Shown: piece by piece, positions 1-6,984 of the stretch
Layout of the letters: every line of letters begins with the position of its first letter
How positions within the stretch are numbered: the stretch's first letter is position 1
From: Cellvibrionales bacterium UBA2034
GTDB lineage: Bacteria > Pseudomonadota > Gammaproteobacteria > Pseudomonadales > UBA7239
Length of the DNA: 7,625 nt
Direction: 5' to 3'
Assembly (NCBI GenBank): GCA_002333095.1
Contig: DDBK01000163.1
Span: 72,639-80,263 of the forward strand
Notes under the pieces: generated by a model
What the model saw: the letters and a program-made list of their open reading frames with translations, nothing else
Told to the model about the DNA's origin: nothing
Databases searched by the model: none
Made by a program: the position numbers and the translations under genes

Positions 1-329
1 CCGTGGCGGATCAATGTCTTGCCAACGCAGCCAACCCCCTTGCCGATCAGGGGCGCTCCGACCGAGGCCAGCTCTTCGTTGACCAGGTACTCGAAAATAC
101 CTTCTTTGGCCTGACCGCCATACTCCACAGGCCAGCTCATACCGAGGTAGCGTTTCTTTGCCAGCTGTTTGTTGAATTCACGGCGCTCCGGGCTATCGGT
201 AAGCATGGAATCGGCTTCCCGATTCGGGCTCATCACTTCTGCGGCATAAGGCTTTCTGGCTTCTTCGGCCAGAAAGGCGCGCACGTCGTTAATGAATTGC
301 TGCTGGTCTGTGCTGAATTCAAAATCCAC
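1..329 (-). CDS. Acyl-CoA dehydrogenase family protein, N-terminal part (runs off the window)
   Basis: This is the first 109 codons of a minus-strand gene whose remainder lies beyond position 1. The translation begins with a GTG-encoded Met, then DFEFSTDQQQFINDVRAFL, and continues to a GMSWPVEYGGQ segment around residues 65-75. Both are typical of the alpha-helical N-terminal domain of FAD-dependent acyl-CoA dehydrogenases, including the W-P-x-E-Y-G-G motif. Family enzymes oxidise an acyl-CoA to the 2,3-enoyl-CoA and pass electrons to ETF. The FAD-binding middle domain and catalytic glutamate are outside the window, so substrate class cannot be told. The GTG start at 327-329 is chosen because AGGAGT lies 5 nt upstream (335-340) and no in-frame ATG fits better. 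The gene is divergent from the phosphofructokinase gene. The family is confident; exact function (fatty acid, branched-chain or other acyl-CoA) is unknown. Confidence 0.85.
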   Translation of the reverse strand, partial: MDFEFSTDQQQFINDVRAFLAEEARKPYAAEVMSPNREADSMLTDSPERREFNKQLAKKRYLGMSWPVEYGGQAKEGIFEYLVNEELASVGAPLIGKGVGCVGKTLIRH

Positions 330-334
330 GGGGT

Positions 335-340
335 ACTCCT
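335..340 (-). promoter_or_regulatory. Shine-Dalgarno site that fixes the GTG start of the acyl-CoA dehydrogenase
   Basis: On the minus strand AGGAGT is followed by ACCCC and then the GTG codon. The near-perfect match to the anti-SD and the 5-nt spacing support a GTG start at 327-329. This matters because there is no ATG nearby in that frame. Confidence 0.7.
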
Positions 341-343
341 GTT

Positions 344-369
344 AAGGTCAGCGGCTAACGAAGGTCAGC
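344..369. repeat. Two 9-bp direct repeats, 17 bp apart, just upstream of the acyl-CoA dehydrogenase start
   Basis: AAGGTCAGC occurs at 344-352 and again at 361-369, separated by GGCTAACG, so start-to-start spacing is 17 bp. The pair lies immediately upstream of the Shine-Dalgarno site of the minus-strand acyl-CoA dehydrogenase gene. Position and period would fit a regulator binding site or leader element, but I recognise no specific regulator consensus. It could be chance. Confidence 0.35.
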
Positions 370-420
370 TGGAAATCTATGGGGTATCAGGCTTGCTATT
401 TTCACCGGTTTAGCCACCCT

Positions 421-483
421 GTGCCAGCGGGATTTCCGCACAAGCCCCTCCCGCTGCCAGCACCAGCCCGCTATGATGGCAGC
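421..483. promoter_or_regulatory. Inverted repeats and candidate -10 element upstream of the phosphofructokinase gene
   Basis: Two overlapping dyads are visible in the divergent spacer. AGCGGGA (426-432) pairs with TCCCGCT (449-455), with GTGC (421-424) and GCAC (460-463) as possible outer pairing. GCTGCCA (453-459) pairs with TGGCAGC (477-483). The two dyads share 453-455, so as RNA they are mutually exclusive. TATGAT at 472-477 is a good -10-like hexamer between the arms of the second dyad, but no convincing -35 lies 16-18 bp upstream. It may be an activator-dependent promoter with an operator, or the match may be accidental. The rest of the 330-513 spacer holds no gene that I can support. 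Confidence 0.3.
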
Positions 484-513
484 CTGTTTTCACCCTCGTC
501 AGGATCAGCCCGT

Positions 514-1782
514 ATGGCCAAAAAAAATGCTTTCTATGCCCAGTCTGGCGGTGTCACCGCTGTCATCAATGCCTCGGCAGCGGGGGTGATTGAAACCTGC
601 CGCGCCCACAGCGACCGCATCGGCAAGGTGTATGCCGGCAGCAATGGCATTATCGGCGCATTGCGTGAAGAGCTGATCGATACCGGCAAGGAAAGCGCAC
701 AGGCCATTCATGGGTTGAAATACACGCCGTCGGGTGCTTTCGGTTCTTGTCGTTACAAGCTCAAGGGCGTTGACCAGCACCGTGCTGAATATGAGCGTCT
801 GATAGAAGTGTTTCGCGCACACAACATCGGATACTTCTTTTACAACGGCGGCGGTGATTCTGCGGATACCTGCCTGAAAATTTCGCAGTTGTCTGAAACC
901 ATGGGTTATCCGATCCAGGCGATCCATGTGCCGAAAACGGTAGATAACGATTTGCCTATCACTGACAACAGCCCGGGTTTTGGTTCGGTAGCCAAATACG
1001 TAGCAATCTCCACAAAAGAAGCTGCGCTCGATGTAGCGTCGATGTGCGAAACATCCACCAAGGTATTTATCCTGGAAGTGATGGGTCGTCATGCAGGCTG
1101 GATTGCAGCAGCAGGTGGTCTTGCTGCAGAACAGGACGGTGATGCGCCGCACATTATTATCTTTCCGGAAATAGCGTTTGATAAAGCCAAATTCCTGAAG
1201 CGCGTTAAAGAGACTGTGCAGAAAAATGGCTATTGCGTGATTGTCGCCAGTGAAGGTGCGCAGTACAAAGACGGTACTTTCCTGGCAGATGCCGGTACGG
1301 TTGATGCGTTTGGCCATAAACAACTCGGCGGTGTTGCGCCGACACTGGCGCAGCTGGTGAAAGATGAGCTGGGTTACAAATACCATTGGGCATTGGCGGA
1401 TTATTTGCAGCGCGCAGCGCGTCACATTGCATCTGCTACTGATGTGGACCAGGCGTATGCAGTGGGGAAAGCCGCAGTTGAAATGGCGCTCGCCGGTAAA
1501 AATGCAGTGATGCCAGCAATTACGCGCGGTAAAGGCAAGAAATACTCCTGGACAATCACGGAAGCGCCATTGGCAAAAGTCGCGAATGTCGAGAAAAAGA
1601 TGCCACGGGATTACATCACTAAAGACGGTTATGGCATTACGGCGGCCTGTCGTGAGTACCTGAGCCCATTGATACAGGGCGAAGATTATCCGCCTTATAA
1701 AAATGGCATACCGCAATACACACGCCTGAAGAAAGTCATGGTGCCGAAAAAGCTGAAAAATGATTTCAAGGTGAGCAAGTAA
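514..1782 (+). CDS. pfp: Pyrophosphate-type 6-phosphofructokinase
   Basis: This 422-aa protein belongs to the phosphofructokinase superfamily, which phosphorylates fructose 6-phosphate to fructose 1,6-bisphosphate in glycolysis. Visible motifs are the N-terminal phosphate-donor loop QSGGVTAVINA (10-20), GGGDSADT (112-119), PKTVDNDL (140-147), MGRHAGWIA (190-198) and FGHKQLGG (266-273). Asp115 sits where ATP enzymes have the glycine of GGDGS, and Lys141 replaces the glycine of PGTIDND. These two changes are the known signature of PPi-dependent enzymes, so a reversible PPi-linked reaction (EC 2.7.1.90) is inferred. Asp144 should be the catalytic base. The length fits the roughly 400-aa PPi clade rather than the 320-aa ATP enzymes. 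The ATG at 514 is chosen because AGGA lies 9 nt upstream and the protein starts MAKKNAFYAQSGG. The longer in-frame extension from 379 is Pro-rich and unlike the family. The PHA-system gene follows 4 bp after the stop. Confidence 0.92.
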   Translation: MAKKNAFYAQSGGVTAVINASAAGVIETCRAHSDRIGKVYAGSNGIIGALREELIDTGKESAQAIHGLKYTPSGAFGSCRYKLKGVDQHRAEYERLIEVFRAHNIGYFFYNGGGDSADTCLKISQLSETMGYPIQAIHVPKTVDNDLPITDNSPGFGSVAKYVAISTKEAALDVASMCETSTKVFILEVMGRHAGWIAAAGGLAAEQDGDAPHIIIFPEIAFDKAKFLKRVKETVQKNGYCVIVASEGAQYKDGTFLADAGTVDAFGHKQLGGVAPTLAQLVKDELGYKYHWALADYLQRAARHIASATDVDQAYAVGKAAVEMALAGKNAVMPAITRGKGKKYSWTITEAPLAKVANVEKKMPRDYITKDGYGITAACREYLSPLIQGEDYPPYKNGIPQYTRLKKVMVPKKLKNDFKVSK

Positions 1783-1786
1783 AACG

Positions 1787-2062
1787 ATGGCAAAGATATC
1801 GATCCGGCATGAACACACACAGCCAGAGCATACCGTGAGGGAAGTGCTGGATCGGTTGACGGATGAGCTGCACCAGGAATACCAGATTACCAGTGTGTGG
1901 CATGGCAACCGGATTGATTTTCACCGCAGCGGCGCCAGTGGCACATTGATGTTGCATCCCCATCGGGTAGATATCGAGATCAGGCTCAACATGATGTTGT
2001 CGATGTTCGAGCGGAAAATCCGCGATGTCATTACCGATTTCTGCCAGAAAAACCTGAAATAG
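1787..2062 (+). CDS. Polyhydroxyalkanoic acid system family protein (PHA_gran_rgn-like)
   Basis: This small 91-aa soluble protein matches by eye the polyhydroxyalkanoic acid system family (TIGR02610/PF09650). The pattern is an N-terminal strand MAKISIRHEHT, a helix with VREVLDRLTDELHQEYQI (18-35), a short WHGNRIDFHRSGASGTLML strand pair, and a closing HRVDIEIRLNMMLSMFERK amphipathic region. Family members occur near PHA genes or alone in proteobacteria. Their biochemical role is not established, though a granule-associated or regulatory role is usually assumed. It has no signal peptide or membrane segment. The start is 4 bp after the phosphofructokinase stop, so the two are probably one transcript; an AGGTGAG-like SD lies about 11 nt upstream inside the preceding gene. 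No PHA synthase or phasin gene is visible here, so a PHA link rests on the family name. Confidence 0.75.
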   Translation: MAKISIRHEHTQPEHTVREVLDRLTDELHQEYQITSVWHGNRIDFHRSGASGTLMLHPHRVDIEIRLNMMLSMFERKIRDVITDFCQKNLK

Positions 2063-2080
2063 TCGCACAGGTTTCAGGTT
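2051..2080 (+). repeat. Perfect 9-bp inverted repeat across the stop of the PHA-system gene
   Basis: AACCTGAAA (2051-2059) and TTTCAGGTT (2072-2080) are perfectly complementary, with a 12-nt loop holding the TAG stop. The downstream sequence is GACAAAATATTC, without a T run, so this is not a canonical intrinsic terminator. It could be a 3'-end stabilising hairpin or a weak attenuator between the two gene pairs. Its right arm overlaps the candidate -35 of the next gene. Confidence 0.5.
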
Positions 2081-2111
2081 GACAAAATATTCACAGCTCC
2101 TGTGCTTGAAT
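2079..2111 (+). promoter_or_regulatory. Candidate promoter for the propeller/LtaS-like gene pair
   Basis: TTGACA (2079-2084) is a perfect -35 hexamer. The matching -10 is unclear: TGTGCT (2101-2106) has 16-bp spacing but a weak match, and TGC-TTGAAT (2103-2111) looks like an extended -10 but with 21-bp spacing. A small palindrome, CACAG-CTC-CTGTG (2092-2104), lies between them and could be an operator. The position, 13-45 bp before the first possible start codons, suits a promoter for the downstream genes. Confidence 0.35.
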
Positions 2112-2123
2112 GCCCGGATGTAA

Positions 2124-3008
2124 TTGACCGGTGCAGGCTGTTTGTCAAAACTGCTGATTCTCAAAGTTGTTTCCAGCGTGATGGTGGCGGCATTTTTCTG
2201 TGCAGCTATCGTATTGGCGTGGTTGCGTTTTAGTCCTGTCACCGTTGCGGACGGTTGGCAATATGAAGTTCTGCAAGAAAACCTGCACAGGATTACGTCA
2301 CTGGCCCGTATGCCCGATGGTCGCTTGCTGGCTACATTGTCAGCAAAGCAGCCAGCCAGCCAGCCGGGCAGTGGACAGCTCATACAGCTAGACACTATGA
2401 ATGGCCGATACGAAGTGTTGGTAGACAAGCTGTATAAGCCCGATGGGCTAATGCCCTACAGCGACGGCGTGGTAGTGACACAGGAATATACGGACCAGCC
2501 CGTATTATGGTGGCGCGACGGGCAGGTAACGCCAATCGTGATGCTGGTGAAACCGGAATCGATTGTCGCTACAGCATCTGGCCGTTGGTTGATTGTTGAA
2601 GATGCCATGCACGGGCGTTTGATAGAAATTGATCCGCGCGATTATCGTGAAACTGTTCTGTATCAGGGATTTGAAGCAGGTGAGGGAATCTGTATCGGGA
2701 AAAACCAGCGAGTTTTTGTCGTGGATAACAAGCGCGGAGACCTGTTTGAGTTTGCTGATGGAAAAATGAATGCAATAGCGGGCGGGCTTAACGGCCCCGG
2801 GTTTCTGCGGTGCACCGATAAAGGCATATGGATTACAGAAGACGTAACCAATAACGGCCGCCTGCTTTTTTATGATTACCAACAATTGCATGTCGTGGCT
2901 CGACATCTGCATTCTCCACAGTCAGTGCTAGAAAATGGTGAGGATGATGTTCTGGTGGCAGAGCAAGGTCGATCAAGGTTGCTGAGAATTTCCAGGAAAA
3001 AAATATGA
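2124..3008 (+). CDS. Membrane-anchored beta-propeller protein, SMP-30/NHL-like, function unknown
   Basis: This protein has up to 294 aa, with one N-terminal membrane segment (about residues 10-33, Lys-flanked) and a periplasmic domain. No lipobox fits the cysteine at 26, so it is probably a signal anchor. From residue 57 about six repeats occur every 40 residues, each with a 'PDGxLLAT' or 'xVxVxD/E' strand followed by 'GRLxxID'-like strands: 57-99, 105-131, 144-170, 185-211, 224-251 and 264-290. Acidic residues recur at the strand ends (E121, D160, D201, D240, E280). This resembles SMP-30/gluconolactonase or NHL six-blade propellers, but I cannot assign a reaction. The start is uncertain: TTG at 2124 is used here, TTG at 2142 or ATG at 2181 are alternatives, and none has a strong SD. 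The last codons overlap the next gene by 4 bp (ATGA), suggesting coupled translation and a role linked to the envelope transferase. Confidence 0.75.
   Translation: MTGAGCLSKLLILKVVSSVMVAAFFCAAIVLAWLRFSPVTVADGWQYEVLQENLHRITSLARMPDGRLLATLSAKQPASQPGSGQLIQLDTMNGRYEVLVDKLYKPDGLMPYSDGVVVTQEYTDQPVLWWRDGQVTPIVMLVKPESIVATASGRWLIVEDAMHGRLIEIDPRDYRETVLYQGFEAGEGICIGKNQRVFVVDNKRGDLFEFADGKMNAIAGGLNGPGFLRCTDKGIWITEDVTNNGRLLFYDYQQLHVVARHLHSPQSVLENGEDDVLVAEQGRSRLLRISRKKI
2350..2365 (+). repeat. Four tandem AGCC tetranucleotides inside the propeller gene
   Basis: AGCC is repeated four times without interruption and encodes part of a QPASQP linker between blade strands. Tetranucleotide tracts within coding sequence can slip and shift the frame, but four units is short, and the tract may be simple chance. 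Confidence 0.6.
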
Positions 3009-5056
3009 AAAGCACACCGGATTACATGCATACAGACAGACATACGCTGGCAGGCCACACTATTTTTATGGCATTTGCCATGCTTACATTGCTGGCTATG
3101 TTTACCTTGTGTAGATTCGGGCTGTACCGCTACAACATTGATCTTGCCAGTACGATCCCTGCATCTGAAGTGTTAACAAGTTTTTTCACGGGCGTGCGCT
3201 TTGATCTTATGGTTGTGTGCATACTGTCCCTGCCATTGTTGGCGGGATGTTTTTTCCCGTCATCAATCAGGCTTCGAAAATACCTGGTGCTTTGGCTGGC
3301 ATGTGCGTCATCCGTATCCATTTTTTTCTTTATAGCTGAATTGGACTTTTACCGTGAATTCCATCAGCGTCTCAATAGTCTGGTGTTTGAATACATCAGG
3401 CAGGATCCTGCAACAGTTATCAGTATGCTTTGGAACGGATTTCCCGTATTTCGTTATCTTGTATTGTGGGTGTTTTTTTCCTGGTTGATGTACCGGTTTT
3501 ATTTGCTGGTTGACCATGCATCCTGTTTATTGGTTGCCCGTTATTTGCCGAAACGGTTTTCGGCTGGCATGGGTGTTCGTGTGCTTGTTTTTTTTCTGGC
3601 GCTGGTATTCATTGTTATCGGTGCGCGCGGCACCTTGCGCCAGGGTCCTCCATTGCGCTGGGGCGACGCCTTCCACAGCCAGAATCTGTTTGCGAATCAT
3701 CTGGGGCTAAACGGGATTTTTACGCTTTACAAGGCAGCCAGCAAAGGAAATGGCAAGACCAACAAGAATTTCTGGCTGAATGCGATGCCAATCGAGCAGG
3801 CAACCGATATTATAAAAAAATGGTTGCTGACTCCGCAAGATGAACTGTTAGGTGGCGCAGGGCATCCGTTTCTGCGGCGCCATACGGGTGCCTCGCTATC
3901 TGCCAATCCGGGCAGTGAAAAATTGAATGTGGTTGTCATCCTGATGGAAAGTTTTTCCGGCGCATTTACTGGTGCGCTGGGAAATGATTATGGCATTACG
4001 CCGGAATTTGATCGTCTTGCCAAACAAGGGTTGTTGTTCAAGCGATTTTTCTCGAATGGCACGCACACTCACCAGGGTATGTTTGCTACGTTAGCTTGTT
4101 TCCCTAATTTGCCGGGATATGAGTATCTGATGCAAGAGCCTGAAGGTACGCATAAGTTTTCTGGATTGCCATTGTTGTTGCAACGTGCAGGCTACCAGGA
4201 TATTTATGTGTATAACGGTTCATTTTCATGGGACAACCAGGAAGGGTTTTTCCGTAACCAGGGCATGACACGTTTTATTGGCCGCGATGATTTCGTTGAT
4301 CCGGTATTTGTGAATCCTACCTGGGGTGTATCTGATCAGGATATGTTTGACCGTGCTGTAACCGAACTGGCAGCAATTTCCAAAGACAAGCCTTTTTTTG
4401 CGATGTTGCAGACCTTGTCTAACCATACGCCGTATGCATTGCCAACCCATTTGCCGGTAGAACCGGTTACCAATATGGGCTTGTTCGACGAGCACCTGAC
4501 GGCTATGCGTTATGCCGATTGGGCTTTGGGGCGCTTTTTCCAGGCCATTGAAAACGAGCCGTACTACAAAAATACCGTGTTTGTTCTGGTGGGGGATCAC
4601 GGTTTTGGCACCAATAATCAGGTAACAGATATTGATCTGCTGCGTTTCCGTGTGCCGCTGTTGGTGATTGCACCTGGTATCCAGCAAGCATTCGGTACTA
4701 CAACCGATCGAGTAGCCACACAAATTGATATAGCGCCAACAGTGATGGGATTATTGGGAGAGCCTTTCGTGCATCAGTGCTGGGGGCGGGATGTATTATC
4801 GCTGCAGGATGATCCCGGTTTTGGCCTCATCAAACCTTCCGGCAACGATGAGATTGTGGGATTTATTCATGATGATCGGATTGTCGTCAAACGGCCCAAT
4901 TCACCATCGCAGTTGTACCAGTATTCGGTAACACCAGGGGCTGCCACGCAGATCAATGATCAGGAACAGAATCAGAGTATGGAAAAAACACTGTCTGCTT
5001 TTGTGCAGCGCGCTACCCGCAGCCTGCTGGATAACTCGACTGGAGCTGGACAGTAA
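3005..5056 (+). CDS. LTA synthase family protein (membrane phosphoglycerol/phosphoethanolamine transferase, sulfatase fold)
   Basis: This 683-aa inner-membrane protein has five predicted N-terminal membrane segments (about 19-41, 67-84, 93-112, 149-169, 191-207) and a large periplasmic sulfatase-type domain (about 305-600). That is the LtaS/MdoB architecture. Likely active-site residues are Glu315 (VVVILMESFSG), nucleophile Thr355 in the NGTHTHQG loop, His474 (SNHTPY), and Asp531-His532 (VGDHGFG). By family these bind the metal and a polar head group. Such enzymes cleave phosphatidylglycerol or phosphatidylethanolamine and transfer the head group to a glycan or lipid acceptor. In Gram-negatives, periplasmic glucans or envelope glycolipids are candidates, but the acceptor is unknown here. 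ATG 3005 has AGGA 7 nt upstream and overlaps the propeller stop in ATGA. The gene ends inside the left edge of a terminator hairpin. Family confident; donor and acceptor inferred only. Confidence 0.9.
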   Translation: MKSTPDYMHTDRHTLAGHTIFMAFAMLTLLAMFTLCRFGLYRYNIDLASTIPASEVLTSFFTGVRFDLMVVCILSLPLLAGCFFPSSIRLRKYLVLWLACASSVSIFFFIAELDFYREFHQRLNSLVFEYIRQDPATVISMLWNGFPVFRYLVLWVFFSWLMYRFYLLVDHASCLLVARYLPKRFSAGMGVRVLVFFLALVFIVIGARGTLRQGPPLRWGDAFHSQNLFANHLGLNGIFTLYKAASKGNGKTNKNFWLNAMPIEQATDIIKKWLLTPQDELLGGAGHPFLRRHTGASLSANPGSEKLNVVVILMESFSGAFTGALGNDYGITPEFDRLAKQGLLFKRFFSNGTHTHQGMFATLACFPNLPGYEYLMQEPEGTHKFSGLPLLLQRAGYQDIYVYNGSFSWDNQEGFFRNQGMTRFIGRDDFVDPVFVNPTWGVSDQDMFDRAVTELAAISKDKPFFAMLQTLSNHTPYALPTHLPVEPVTNMGLFDEHLTAMRYADWALGRFFQAIENEPYYKNTVFVLVGDHGFGTNNQVTDIDLLRFRVPLLVIAPGIQQAFGTTTDRVATQIDIAPTVMGLLGEPFVHQCWGRDVLSLQDDPGFGLIKPSGNDEIVGFIHDDRIVVKRPNSPSQLYQYSVTPGAATQINDQEQNQSMEKTLSAFVQRATRSLLDNSTGAGQ

Positions 5057-5080
5057 AAAGGAGGCTTACGCCTCCTTTTT
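5055..5080. terminator. Bidirectional intrinsic terminator between the LTA synthase-like gene and btuB
   Basis: AAAAA-GGAGGC, loop TTAC, then GCCTCC-TTTTT gives a perfect 6-bp GC stem flanked by 5-nt A and T tracts. Either strand therefore reads as hairpin plus U run. It begins within the stop codon of the plus-strand gene and lies 24 bp past the btuB stop, as expected for a shared terminator of convergent genes. Confidence 0.9.
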
Positions 5081-5103
5081 ATCTTTCCCATAACGCAGGT
5101 TTT

Positions 5104-6984
5104 CTAGAAAGTGTATGCAGCGGTCAGCATGGCATTCACGCCGGGCGTCTCGTAGCCGTAAGCCACGGTGTAATCAGTGTCAAACACATTGTTGATGGAA
5201 AAAGACAATTTCAGGTCTTTCATCGGTAGATAACTGCTACGCAGATCGACGGTGTTATAACCGCCATCGTATTCGTCGCCGGCATCCGTGCGGCCGCCCT
5301 GGACATTCCAGCTTGCGCCAACAGAAACGGATTCGCCGATATCGCGATCAATATCAACACCCATAAACCGTTTGCTGCGACGTAACAGGCGTTTGCCGGT
5401 GTCTTCATCTACAGGATTCAGCAAGCTGGCGTGTGCGGCCAAGCGCCATTCGTCAATGGATGTTCCCGCAGTAAAATCAAGCCCCTGGATTTTTGCATTG
5501 TTGATATTGTCGGGTGCCCAGGTGCTATCAAACGGTCCCGGGCCATAGGTAGGCATCCATGCAATCAAATCATCGATTTTTGTTTCATACACACTGGCGC
5601 TCCAGTATGCATTGCCTTCCTGGAATTTTAGCCCGATTTCACCGGTGCGGGATTTTTCAGGGTCCAGGTCAGGGTTGCCAGTGGATGCACAAATAGACCC
5701 GAATGCCGCGCAATAATTCGTGTATGGGAAATACAGATCGTTGAATGATGGCGCCTTGAACGCTGTGCCGTAGTTGGCAAACAGTTTCAGGGTGCTGCTC
5801 AGTTCAAATCCATACGCAGCATTCCAGGTGTTTTCGGTGCTGTACTGCGAGCTGTCGTCATTTCTGGCGCCGAGTTTCAGTGAGTTGCGACCAAAGTTCA
5901 TCTGGTCTTGTATGAACAGGCCACGGCCATAACGGGATTCGTTGGTGTAGCCCTGGTCGGTATCGAGAGACTCATCAATGTATTCAGCACCTGCTGTCAC
6001 CAGATGGATGTCGGTTGCCTGCCAGTTGGTTTGCCATAACGCCGTATTGCGGTGTGTATCATAGTGGCTGTTGAATGCGGGCGTATCCTGTTTGTCGAAT
6101 ACATTGGTAAGCGTTAACCGGGTATCCAGATTATTGCGCACTTGCCACTTGCCATAGCCGGTCAGCACTTGCGTGTCAAAGTTCAATTCACCAACATCAA
6201 ATTCTGCCTGGCCTTTATTTTTGCTGAATGTCATGCCCACTTCATGCCCGCCATCAAAATCATGCCCGATGGCAGCCGCCACGCTGCTGTTGCGATAGCC
6301 ATCATGATCCCTGTCATAGGAAAGGTTATTTTTATTAGTATTGTTGATGCCGTTGGTTTTTTCATAGCTTGTTGATACGTTGTAGTGCGTGTTATTTACC
6401 ATGCCACCTGTGTTGATGGCGTTGATAGTTTCTGCATTGCTGCCAAAGCCGGTTTTTACCGTCGTGGATGGCTCCCCTTTACCTTTGCGGGTAAATATCT
6501 GGATCACACCACCAATGGCATCATTGCCATAAAGCGAAGATGAAGGGCCGCGCACGACTTCAATGTGATCGATATTTTCCAGATCAAACAGTTCAAGCGA
6601 TGCTGCGCCATTGCTCGTGCTATTCATGCGTGCACCATCGACCAGAATAACGACCTGGTTGGAGTTCGTGCCGCGCACAAACAAACTGCTGTTAGAGCCC
6701 TTGCCGCCACTGCGTGTGTAATCAATGCCGACTTCCCTGCGCAAGAGATCGGTCAGGTCGCGCGGCTGGATCCGCTCGATATCATCGCGGCTGATCACTG
6801 TCGTGGTGTCGAGCGTGTCGGACAGTATTTGTTCGGTACGCGAGGCGGTAACCACGACGGTATCCATGACATTATTGTCACCGATTGATTCAGTGGTGCC
6901 ATCATCAGCAATAACAGGCGCTGCCATGCTCACGGCCATAGCCAAAAACAAAGGCAGTTTTATAGTGATACAAGATTGTTTCAT
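5104..6984 (-). CDS. btuB: TonB-dependent vitamin B12 outer-membrane receptor BtuB
   Basis: This 626-aa outer-membrane receptor is close to the usual BtuB length of about 610 aa. It has a signal peptide (MKQSCITIKL..., likely cut after Ala26 in VIA-DD), a TonB box DTVVVTA (41-47), a plug domain (about 55-165, with LFVRGTNSNQVVILVDG and IEVVRGPSSSLYG), and a 22-strand barrel. The barrel has a DRDHDGY loop (224-230) matching the DNDGF calcium/cobalamin loop of E. coli BtuB, the NPDLDPEKS motif (437-445), and an aromatic C-terminal TAAYTF for BAM recognition. The C-terminal YETPGVNAMLTAAYTF also parallels E. coli BtuB. It imports cobalamins into the periplasm using TonB energy. The start has GAGG 5 nt upstream, and that SD is buried in a riboswitch stem. 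Cys425 and Cys432 may form an extracellular disulfide. The cobalamin riboswitch in the leader supports the substrate strongly. Confidence 0.95.
   Translation of the reverse strand: MKQSCITIKLPLFLAMAVSMAAPVIADDGTTESIGDNNVMDTVVVTASRTEQILSDTLDTTTVISRDDIERIQPRDLTDLLRREVGIDYTRSGGKGSNSSLFVRGTNSNQVVILVDGARMNSTSNGAASLELFDLENIDHIEVVRGPSSSLYGNDAIGGVIQIFTRKGKGEPSTTVKTGFGSNAETINAINTGGMVNNTHYNVSTSYEKTNGINNTNKNNLSYDRDHDGYRNSSVAAAIGHDFDGGHEVGMTFSKNKGQAEFDVGELNFDTQVLTGYGKWQVRNNLDTRLTLTNVFDKQDTPAFNSHYDTHRNTALWQTNWQATDIHLVTAGAEYIDESLDTDQGYTNESRYGRGLFIQDQMNFGRNSLKLGARNDDSSQYSTENTWNAAYGFELSSTLKLFANYGTAFKAPSFNDLYFPYTNYCAAFGSICASTGNPDLDPEKSRTGEIGLKFQEGNAYWSASVYETKIDDLIAWMPTYGPGPFDSTWAPDNINNAKIQGLDFTAGTSIDEWRLAAHASLLNPVDEDTGKRLLRRSKRFMGVDIDRDIGESVSVGASWNVQGGRTDAGDEYDGGYNTVDLRSSYLPMKDLKLSFSINNVFDTDYTVAYGYETPGVNAMLTAAYTF

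Noticed and set aside
3..413. 136-aa plus-strand open frame at the left edge
   Set aside because: It is the complement of the acyl-CoA dehydrogenase N-terminus, which is recognisable and has a good SD.
379..513. 45-codon N-terminal extension of the phosphofructokinase frame
   Set aside because: The extension is Pro-rich and unlike the family. The ATG at 514 gives the expected MAKKNAFYAQSGG start and has an SD-like AGGA upstream.
505..1908. 467-aa open frame antisense to the phosphofructokinase gene
   Set aside because: It mirrors the coding frame of a clearly recognised enzyme, has a Cys/Arg/His-rich composition typical of shadow frames, and has no recognisable domain.
2051..2092. Intrinsic terminator after the PHA-system gene
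   Set aside because: The hairpin is perfect, but its stem is AT-rich and no T run follows, so I list it only as an inverted repeat.
1766..2428. 220-aa minus-strand open frame spanning the PHA-system gene and the start of the propeller gene
   Set aside because: It covers two plus-strand genes and an intergenic spacer with promoter-like elements. Its composition shows no domain or signal.
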